Translations under genes and position numbers: made by a program | Notes under the pieces: model-generated | What the model was told of the DNA's origin: nothing | Database searches by the model: none | The model's input: the letters and a program-made list of their open reading frames with translations, nothing else | NCBI GenBank assembly: GCA_947646735.1 | Contig: CANTFK010000666.1 | Location: 558,001 to 622,000 of the forward strand | Length of the DNA stretch: 64,000 bases | DNA from: Peronospora farinosa | Taxonomy: Eukaryota; Oomycota; Peronosporomycetes; Peronosporales; Peronosporaceae | Reading direction: 5' to 3' | Shown here: positions 55,540 to 63,065 of the stretch, one piece after another | Position numbering within the stretch: the stretch's first letter is position 1 | Layout: the number at the start of each line of letters is the position of its first letter

Positions 55540-55830
55540 TTCTCGCAGATCGCGATCCAGATCGGCCAGATCGCGGTTATTAATTACCATATCGGCCAGA
55601 TCGCGGTCATCGCGATCCAGATCAGCCAGATCGCAGTCCTCAATTGTCGGATCGGGGTTATCGCGATCCAGATTGGCCAGATCGCGGTTATTAATTACCA
55701 TATCGGCCAGATCGCGGTCATCGCGATCCAGATCGGCCAGATGCGGTATTAATTACCAGATCGGCCAGATCGCGGTCATTGATTGCCAGATCAGCCAGAT
55801 CGCAGTCCTCAATTGTCGGATCGCGCTCCA
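55540..55830 (-). repeat. Tandem repeat in the element 4 protease-RT linker
   Basis: Imperfect units of 18-60 bp built from ccagatcgcggtcatcgcga and related words. They encode RDLADL, DRDDRDLADM and VINNRDLADL-type peptides. A two-base deletion in one unit near 55742 (agatgcggta instead of agatcgcggtta) breaks the frame of the protease ORF. Confidence 0.93.
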
Positions 55831-57128
55831 TACATTTCGGTGTATAGTTATTGTGAGTGTAATTATCTTCACCCCACGGCCCTTTCACGTGATCGACATT
55901 TGACATCCCTCTGATCGCATTGATTACCCATGGAGATTGCGCTACTTGCTCGCTTTCATCTTCGATCACCAGATCTTCTACATTGTTGCCACCGATTCCT
56001 CTTATCGCATCGCATTCATCATTGGATCGTGTCGTGGGTTTCACTGTTTCCGTAGTCCTTTCTTCTGCTTCCTTTTTTGAGCGTGTTAAGATCCTCTTCG
56101 GCGTAGGGTACGAAGGATGGTTCACTAGCGGTCCGGTATATTCCTCCAGTAGTTCTTCTTCTCGATCCGTTGTCGCTTCGAACGCTAATGTCTGCCATTC
56201 GTTATACCGACGCGATCCCACCGAGACATATCCTGGGGACCGAGGTATCATATCAGCAACCATCCACCAACCTAATGGCGATCCATGACTTAAAGTCATT
56301 TCTTGATCGCCGATATTAGTCAGCTGTAGATACTTGATCTGACCTGGTCCCGTAGTTACTGTAGGTACCCACTTCGGATCGCGCCTCACCCAGATCTTGG
56401 CTTTAGGAGGACTAACTCCGATCTTCACTTCGGTCGATTTGCCCACGGGAATCACCACATATTGATCTGGAATTGTGATCGCTTGTATGGTCGCCCGGTA
56501 AGGGGGTCTTCGTCCATTCAGAAGTATCCTGACCTCATCAGGCAAACAAAGTGTTCCATCTGCTAAATCCAGGCGTATTCCAGCTGGGACCATAAAATCC
56601 ATTCCAAGGATCGCGTCTTGACCTACTTGATCTCCTACCCAAGCATCAAAATAATAGACTAGCGATCCATTCAGCGTGATCTTGATTCTTGTACGACCGT
56701 CCGTCATGTATATGTTCTCACCAATCCCAACACATTCTTGCCTCTGACTCTCGTCAATGACACATCCTACCTTACGAGCAAAGGTGGTGTCGACGATTGA
56801 GACTTCGGCTCCAGAATCAAACAACATAATCGCCTTTTCATTGTTGATCTTGCCCGTTGCCTTGGCTTGCTTGAACCATTTTCCTGGGGTATGATATTTC
56901 CAATTTCCCCTGGTGCTAAGTCGAGCTCCATTTTCGCAGGCGATCGGGCATATTCATCAACTCTTACGACGCTTGATATTGAACGCAGAAATTTTGAATC
57001 TTCACATGTATTATTCGGGTCGATCTGAGTGTTCACGCCCTGATCTGTCGATCTTCTTTCCACAAATGCATAAATGCAGAGCCTAGAACGCTCGGCTCGT
57101 ACCAGATTCCAACCTGGCGAGCGTCCTA
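55718..57128 (-). CDS. Element 4 protease, read in the -1 frame after gag
   Basis: From the gag stop the -1 frame reads KLGRSPGWNLVRAERS and continues to MELDLAPGEI. A one- or two-base change at 56890-56910 then shifts the frame, after which WKYHTPGKWFKQA and the active site MLFDSGAEVSIVD follow (open frame 55718-56827). GQDAILGMDFMVPAGIRLD completes the fold, and a charged tail leads into the repeat linker. The DSGA active site is intact, but the frame is broken at 56900 unless that position is a sequencing error. Confidence 0.85.
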
Positions 57129-57135
57129 GTTTAAC
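57084..57135 (-). promoter_or_regulatory. Candidate -1 ribosomal frameshift signal, element 4 gag-pro
   Basis: Gag ends ATG-TTA-AAC-TAG: heptamer G-TTA-AAC at 57129-57135 with the stop directly after. An 11-bp stem follows (TAGGACGCTCG with CGAGCGTTCTA, one G-U pair), with an inner CCAG/CTGG stem and an 8-base loop. The -1 frame is open into the protease. The heptamer followed by a stop is the arrangement known from arterivirus ORF1a/1b. The stem is kept in element 2 with changes that mostly preserve pairing. Confidence 0.65.
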
Positions 57136-59417
57136 ATTTCTTCAGCCTTCGGCGGAAGCATTCCAGCATGCTTGGTTGGGACATACCACTTGCGTATCAT
57201 GTTGTAGAATTCTTCCATTCGACATTTTCCATGCTCATGGATATCTCCGCAGGCAGCACAGGTGTAAAAACACTTGTCCGACGGATGTCCCTTACGACCA
57301 CACTTCTGACACGTTAGTCTCTTCCAGCATCCACGATCATCGTGTTTCTTCGACCCACAATGGGTACAAGCCTTCTGATTCACCACGCGATCTGGACCGC
57401 GATCTTGATCCAAATAGTCTGATCCCGCGCGTTGATCACTATATTTCTTCACGCGATCTGGTACTGTGGCCACACATAAGTTGCGTCGATCTATTTCGGC
57501 GTCTGATCCACTAATATCCGAGTCTGACTCACTGCTACTGCCTTCCAGACGAATCGCTCTCACAGCACGAGCTGGTTTCGAGGGTGCCGGAGTGGATGCC
57601 GACGCAGATCGCTGACGAAATTTGCTCGATCCCATTGCACTCGGATACTGTCTTCCCTCCATGCGTTGATATGTTCGCAGAGTTTCTTCCATATCATCGA
57701 CGTCTCCAAGGCGTAACAACGTCAACTGCTTAGCCAGATCGCGATCATCCAGTGTACCAATGAAATGTTCCACATGTTCTCGGCGAATTGAGGGCGATCC
57801 TTCCCGAATGGGGATTTTTGCTCGGATCGCGGCCACATTCAGTCGATACAAATATTCCAATGGAGTTTCATCAGATCGCTTCTTCGCATGGTAGTATTGT
57901 CTCCCGACCGACATACCATATCCACAATACTGGATCATGAAGGTTTCCAGCAACGACTTCCATGAATTCCGGGTGGATCGACTTAACTGGCTATACCAAT
58001 TTCGTGCCGGCCCCGTAAGTAAATCACCAAATACTAGACATTTTTCATCATCCGGGGCTTGGTCGCGTAAGAACGCCGACTTGGCCTTGTTGACCCAACT
58101 TCTCGCTCGATCCTCGTCCTTGTCCCGTCCTGTAAATTCTTTTAGATCTGCGATCGCAGACATTCGAATTCGCTGGGTGACAAGTCCACCATTGGGTACA
58201 GTGCCTGCACTTGCGACTTGTGGCCGTCTTAGATCCTCCAGACCCAAATCGTCTGGATCGTAATTATTGGATCGCGATTGACGCGATCCGGCCGATTCCA
58301 TATCCACATCCGAAATGCAAACTTTTGGGATGTTTGTAGGGATCGCGGATCGACTGGCGATCATGCGAGCTTGATCCTGCTCGTACTTTCTCATGGCAGC
58401 TTTAAAATAAGATTGCAATTGACCTGATCCATTCACGTTCATGTCTTCAGCTGTGAGTGCCGTCGTCGATTGTTCTCTGGCCTTAATCGGTGCCAGTCGC
58501 TCGCAAATATGCGCTGCACCAGCCGGTCCAAGTGACATTCGCTGCATATTAATCGAGTCGTCCGACTCCCCTTCGGATTCCGCTGACATATATTGCGAAG
58601 ATCCCGTATGATATCCTTTTGGTATATCTGCAATCGGCTGGATCGTCTGATCCACCGGATCGCGCTCTCCAGTGAGAGGAACTAGCTTCGAAAACAGAGA
58701 TCGCCCTGCTTGGATCACCCGATCATGATCGCATTCCAACAGCACCTGCGCGTCAAAAGCTCCAGCGGTGAATCCAGCGTTCTGGAGCAACTCCATAAGC
58801 CGACGGATCGCTTCCAACTGGTTCGTTGTCGGAATGGGAGCTGAAATTGGTCCTCGCAGCGATCCAATCAACTTCGGTTTCAAAATCTTTAGAACGGGAT
58901 CGCTTGACAACAGATCTTTAAGTGCCTTCCAATGAAAACACCATTCCAGCTGATCCAGTTGCCATCCTTTCGCCTTGTCTTCCTCATGCGCTGGCTTCAC
59001 GTCGATATCATCATGATCCGACTCAGGCGCCTTCATCTTCACTCGGGATGGCTTCGAATTCTTCTTCTTCTTCGAATTCGGAGTGGTTTTGGATAATTTT
59101 CCCTCTGTTTTAACCGAAGGGTTTTTATCCAGCGGATCGCGTTTTGCAACGCGATCCGCAGGGGTCCTCGAAAGGACCTGGGGAGGGGGTAGAGGTTTTT
59201 CTTCCAGATCAATCTCTTGATCTTCCTCCTTGGTTTTCTTTTCATCTGCGTCCCTCCCAAAACGCTGATGATCCGGGGATCTTTTTTCTTCACACGTCTG
59301 CGGCGATCCCTCTACCGCTGACGCTTCAATCCCAGGTTCAATTTTGATCTTGACATCTTCTCTCAGGAACTCACGGTGAAATCCCGAGTCACCAGAAGAT
59401 CCGGGCACGCGCACCAT
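57126..59417 (-). CDS. Element 4 gag (763 aa from the PBS-overlapping ATG)
   Basis: Structural polyprotein. The ATG at 59417 uses the single base after the LTR plus the first TG of the primer-binding site (MVRVPGSSGDSGFHRE). The frame is also open upstream to 59975 inside the LTR (949 codons in all). The N-terminal third is charged and disordered (KKKKNSKPSRVKMK, many acidic stretches). The middle has the Gag core (FTGRDKDEDRARSWVNKA, CLVFGDLLTGPARNWYSQL, TPLEYLYRLNVAAIRAK). The C-terminus has two CX2CX4HX4C knuckles (CTHCGSKKHDDRGC, CQKCGRKGHPSDKC), a third variant knuckle (CAACGDIHEHGKC), and ends EEMLN. The start within the LTR, if used, would add 186 residues of unknown role. Confidence 0.92.
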   Translation of the reverse strand: MVRVPGSSGDSGFHREFLREDVKIKIEPGIEASAVEGSPQTCEEKRSPDHQRFGRDADEKKTKEEDQEIDLEEKPLPPPQVLSRTPADRVAKRDPLDKNPSVKTEGKLSKTTPNSKKKKNSKPSRVKMKAPESDHDDIDVKPAHEEDKAKGWQLDQLEWCFHWKALKDLLSSDPVLKILKPKLIGSLRGPISAPIPTTNQLEAIRRLMELLQNAGFTAGAFDAQVLLECDHDRVIQAGRSLFSKLVPLTGERDPVDQTIQPIADIPKGYHTGSSQYMSAESEGESDDSINMQRMSLGPAGAAHICERLAPIKAREQSTTALTAEDMNVNGSGQLQSYFKAAMRKYEQDQARMIASRSAIPTNIPKVCISDVDMESAGSRQSRSNNYDPDDLGLEDLRRPQVASAGTVPNGGLVTQRIRMSAIADLKEFTGRDKDEDRARSWVNKAKSAFLRDQAPDDEKCLVFGDLLTGPARNWYSQLSRSTRNSWKSLLETFMIQYCGYGMSVGRQYYHAKKRSDETPLEYLYRLNVAAIRAKIPIREGSPSIRREHVEHFIGTLDDRDLAKQLTLLRLGDVDDMEETLRTYQRMEGRQYPSAMGSSKFRQRSASASTPAPSKPARAVRAIRLEGSSSESDSDISGSDAEIDRRNLCVATVPDRVKKYSDQRAGSDYLDQDRGPDRVVNQKACTHCGSKKHDDRGCWKRLTCQKCGRKGHPSDKCFYTCAACGDIHEHGKCRMEEFYNMIRKWYVPTKHAGMLPPKAEEMLN
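59399..59416 (-). other. Element 4 primer-binding site
   Basis: The minus strand reads TGGTGCGCGTGCCCGGAT one base inside the 5' LTR, complementary to a tRNA 3' end ATCCGGGCACGCGCACCA. Not the tRNA-Leu of the array, whose end would be AGCTGACACCA. Confidence 0.85.
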
Positions 59418-60697
59418 TGTGGTGGAGTGGGGTTCGCAAGATTGCTGATGCGATCCCAACTCTCCACTGGCGCCCGGACGACCGACTAACGGAGGGGGTA
59501 CCCCGATTCTGTGTGTATAGCCTTCCTCACCTTGTGTACCCGTCGGTAGGGCGGGTTGCTCTCTTCTCGGTAGACTTGAGTCGATGTTGAACTTGATTGT
59601 GTTAGGGATAGGTGGGGGGGGCGATCGCGTGGAATTCCTCACACGATCGCAGTTGTTCTTGGGGTGCTCTATTTGAGTCGCCCTGATCTCCCTTGAGATC
59701 GCCTTGTCCAAAAAATGTAGATACTTGATTTGCTTGCCTTCTGACCACTTGAGCCGTCTCGCGATCTTGTATCTGGACTTCTTAGTCCTCTGCGTCCAAT
59801 CGCAGCTTGAGTTGTTTTGTTGAGAATTCTTGCAATCCCTGGCCAAACAATCCAGGGATATGACTTGCGTAGTAGGTAGACTTCCTTGAGACGTCGGGAG
59901 GCCAAAGAATCCAGCCCGGAAGAGAGGTCGACACGTGTACTTAGAAGCAAATTGAACTCTGTTAATGTTAACCAATCAAATACCAAAACCTATGATCTTG
60001 ACTATCTGTAGCTCAGGATCTGTTGCCACGTATCGCCCTTTCGGAAAAAATCAGATCTCGGAATGTGGTCCACTCCAATATAGCCGCGATCTGGATCGCT
60101 ACCTCACTCGGATATAATACCATTTTAGTACCAGATCGCGGTACTAAATAATTAGTACCAGATCGCGGTACTAAATAATTAGTACCAGATCGCGGTACTA
60201 AATAATTAGTACCAGATCGCGGTACTAAATAATTAATACCAGATCGCGGTACTAAATAATTAATATCGGATCGCGATCCGCCGGATCACGACTTGTCTTC
60301 TTCACCGTTTCTCAGGTCATGTGAGATAGTTCATCAATGTGACATTTCATATCTACCATTCCAGTCCTCCATAGCGACGTGATCCACACCAGACCGTCCT
60401 CCACATGCTTGGATGTACCCATCTTCCTCCTTAGCGACCGCGTTCACGCGGATCGCCATCGGAAATACTGGAGATCGCAATAGCGTAGTTTCTAGGCCAT
60501 ATTTGACCCCACATAGAAGTGCAAACTACTCCATTCACTGTTTTCCATCCTATTTGACATCGTCTTGAAACCTTTCTGCGAGATCGCGACTCATCAATAT
60601 TGGCCACGAGATCGCGACTCATTAATATTGGCCATTTCGGACTTAACCGAAAATATGCGATCACACTTGGCGAAATTCACTCTTTCACTTCGCCACA
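59418..60697 (-). repeat. Element 4 5' LTR
   Basis: 1280 bp, nearly identical to the 3' LTR (47220-48526). One 27-bp repeat unit fewer and a shorter G run near 59620. Confidence 0.96.
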
Positions 60698-60701
60698 TTT
60701 T
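60698..60701. repeat. Target-site duplication tttt, right copy of element 4
   Basis: Matches 47216-47219. Confidence 0.7.
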
Positions 60702-61690
60702 CCCCTGCGGTGCTCGCCTTTTGGCTAGGAGCAGGGTTTCGGCTTTGCCAATTTAAACGTTGCTTTCGCAACGGACAGCTAGGGCGGAGATGCCTAGTGC
60801 TTCCGCACATATAACATCTACGGATGTTACCTTGCTGCTCAGCAGCTTGAAACTCAGCTTCTTCAGCTTGACTGAGATCCATGGGTTCCGCCCTATTAGA
60901 GGTATTTGATTGATACCAGGGCAGACCATATCGAGCAGACTTAAAAATTAAATTCAGCGTTAAACGCTATGCTTCCTGCCTCCTCAAAAGTCGAAGGCTG
61001 GACACGGAAAACTTCCGTCCTGACGACCTCAGTGCGAAGTCCTTTCATAAAAATGGTTACTCGGACTTCCTCTGCCAGTGGGTCCTGCTGCATAGCAGCA
61101 ATGAGAGTTCTCAGCTCTTGGACATAGTCCGACAATTCTTTCTTACCCTGTCGGGTAGCTAGGAAGCGTGAGCGCACACGATAAGCCTGATTAGGCGGTG
61201 CAAACACGCAAGTTAATTGCTTTTTAAGCATTTTCCATGTGGGAAATGCAGCATTTACAGAGACATCGCTCGTTAGAGCCCACTCTCTAGCTCTTCCACC
61301 GAGCTTCGAAATGGCCAAGCCAACTCGTTGCTTATCTGATACAAGCATGGCGGCATCCATTGCCATTTCAGCTTCTCGGATCCAGAGGAGAAGATTTTCA
61401 CCCTCCTTCCCCTCGAAGGTCTTTACGTTTAAGACAAGTGGGCGAGCCTTTGGCTCTGCATCGGGCACAGGTTCCGGAATGTACTGTGTAGGCGCAGCTG
61501 ACGCTGCCTGGTCATGGACCTGACCGAGGAGCGTTGCCTCATAACGCATAAAGGCCTCAAGACGAGCATTTAGAACCTCGGGGCCTTGGGCCAAAAGGGC
61601 CTCGATTTGATCGGGCCCGACGAACGCAGATAGTTTATCTAAGGCGAGTCGTTGTGCCTCAGAGAGGTGATTTTGATTCTCCATTCTCAC
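60698..61690 (-). pseudogene. Element 3 gag with zinc knuckle
   Basis: 60941-61690: Gag with a helical N-terminus ([20 protein letters not shown]), then [56 protein letters not shown] and [20 protein letters not shown]. One extra T in a run of five near 60943 shifts the frame. The continuation SARYGLPWYQSN ... MDLSQAEEAEF leads to a zinc knuckle CYMCGSTRHLRPSC (60685-60882). The frame is then cut by element 4. Confidence 0.9.
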
Positions 61691-61724
61691 AGAGGGTCAG
61701 TCTTTAAAGACTCAGGTGTAGGAT

Positions 61725-61742
61725 TGACTACAAGTGCTACCA
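61725..61742 (-). other. Element 3 primer-binding site
   Basis: The minus strand reads TGGTAGCACTTGTAGTCA two bases inside the 5' LTR; near-identical in element 1. Confidence 0.75.
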
Positions 61743-61744
61743 AG

Positions 61745-62382
61745 TGTAGCCGAGCTGCACAGCTCTTTAGCCAGAGGAAGACTTTCGGCTGGAAGCCTCT
61801 TAGTTCTAGAGAACTAACTAGGGTTAAGGCTAAAAGCCACTTAGTTTTAAGGAACTAAGTATTCGACGTTAAAGTCACCCTCTTCTAAGGAAGTAGGAGA
61901 GACTTTTAGTCAGCAAGCAATAAGCTTAAGGTTCAGAGAACCAACGCACAGAGTGCAAGAGAAGCTAGAAGCTTAGGGGTTCAGAGAACCAACGCACGAA
62001 GTGCACAAGAGAGCAAGTCAGAACGACTTGCGATCTTAAACTCAAAAGGAGAACTGATTTTATTTATGCTTTAAGCTTTTATGAATAGTCCTACTCTAAG
62101 TACACTACACTAGATTAATTACTATAATAGTAATTATTATATGCAGACTTTTCTATTGGACGAGGTATCGTCTAAACATCTGTGTATGATGTACTTAATA
62201 CAGCGTTAGTGATTTATCGAATCTCAATCGATAAGATACGGTATTACCGAATACCGTATTATAACGCTCATACTTAATACCTCTCTAAAGAGAAGTATAA
62301 TAATGCATTAAATGCAATACAAAGAAGAGTTTAACCGTAAACTCTCGGAAAGACACTACAACCGTCGTGTAATCCCGTTACA
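61745..62382 (-). repeat. Element 3 5' LTR
   Basis: 638 bp, TGTAGCCGAG...CCCGTTACA on the plus strand; pairs with 40542-41180. Confidence 0.95.
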
Positions 62383-62387
62383 ATATT
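62383..62387. repeat. Target-site duplication atatt, right copy of element 3
   Basis: Matches 40537-40541. Confidence 0.88.
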
Positions 62388-62398
62388 GGCTCGTTACA
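62388..62398 (-). repeat. Outer end of element 1 5' LTR
   Basis: ggctcgttaca, the end of the LTR whose main part is at 39943-40536. The cgttaca end matches that of element 3's LTR. Confidence 0.6.
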
Positions 62399-63065
62399 AG
62401 CCTTCATACCGGTATAGACGTGGCTGGGGCGCTCCTTCGGATAGGAACTTCCCTAAAAGGATCGTGCACCTTGTCTCCTAATGGCTGGCCCCAATCGGGC
62501 GTCGTCGCCTTCCTGCAATGGTGGCATTTTGGCTACCATCGCACGGGTTCAGCGGTTTAATTTGCCTTCCTGGTGGCTCGCACTGAACGAATCCTGTCGA
62601 GCCTCGCATAACGCTCATCAAAGAGGTGGGGTTGCGCAACTTAGTTTTGGAGAAAGTGAGCGAGACGCGTGTACGCGGAATTATTTTATCCTGCCAGCTA
62701 GTACTTGGCTGTCAGGGCTTCGCTGCTAAATTTGGAAGTGGACTCGCTGCAGACACGTAGATTTGAGATCGATGGGCGTATATTAATCGTCAATACTGCG
62801 TTTGGAGTAATAAATGGGTTCAGCTAATGAAGTTACCCTACAGTCATTTTTAGACGTGCAAATAAAGCCGCAACATGCAAAATTATACCACTAAATAGTA
62901 GTAGATTCTGCCCGTCTTGCAAGCAAGGCAAGCTTTTAATTGGTTACACGTAACTAAAAACAAAAACGTAACATCATCTGTTAGAAACGTTTCTAATTGA
63001 CTTTTGAATCGCCCCCATCGAGGCATCTGCCAACCAAGTCGACGTCGTTGGGGTCACGGAACACT
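62399..63065. other. Intergenic stretch without recognisable gene
   Basis: 667 bp between the outermost retrotransposon end and the EST1-like gene. Only short open frames without recognisable motifs. The AT-rich part from 62780 to 63000 is the likely promoter region of the downstream gene; an inverted CCAAT (attgg) lies near 62940. No clear oomycete initiator motif seen. Confidence 0.5.

Larger units (their letters stand above)
47220..60697 (-). mobile_element. Element 4: type B Ty3/Gypsy element, youngest insertion, with intact antisense gene
   Basis: 13.5 kb on the minus strand. 5' LTR 59418-60697, PBS 59399-59416, gag, candidate -1 frameshift site, protease, repeat linker, RT, dual RNase H, integrase, chromodomain, then the convergent antisense gene on the plus strand, PPT and 3' LTR 47220-48526. 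I found only about four substitutions and a one-unit repeat difference between the LTRs, so the insertion is recent. Pol still has three or four frame breaks (near 56900, 55745, 55472 and 54410). The word GATCGCG is strikingly common through the whole element. Confidence 0.95.
40542..62382 (-). mobile_element. Element 3: type A Ty3/Gypsy chromodomain element, interrupted by element 4
   Basis: LTRs at both ends and a 5-bp duplication. Minus-strand order: 5' LTR (61745-62382), PBS, gag with zinc knuckle, then element 4 inserted at the gag-pro junction, protease, 87-bp repeat linker, RT, RNase H, integrase, chromodomain, an antisense open frame on the plus strand, polypurine tract and 3' LTR. 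Without element 4 it is about 8.4 kb. Several stops and frameshifts make it inactive. It lies inside the 5' LTR of element 1. Confidence 0.92.
21420..62398 (-). mobile_element. Element 1: type A Ty3/Gypsy chromovirus-like element, 3' truncated, carrying nested elements 2 and 3
   Basis: On the minus strand the order is 5' LTR (39943-40536 plus 62388-62398), primer-binding site, gag, protease, repeat linker, reverse transcriptase, RNase H, integrase and the start of a chromodomain region. Element 2 interrupts pol at 23364-35981 and element 3 interrupts the 5' LTR at 40537-62387. Removing both insertions leaves about 6.5 kb. Removing element 2 and one copy of atcc joins pol in frame. No 3' LTR is present: the element ends inside its chromodomain region against the 41st tRNA, so a deletion or rearrangement took that end. 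Several frameshifts show it is inactive. Confidence 0.88.

Noticed and set aside
62312..62729. Small open frames around the right end of the retrotransposon nest
   Set aside because: They cross the LTR/flank boundary or lack any recognisable motif, and none has a homologue elsewhere in the window.
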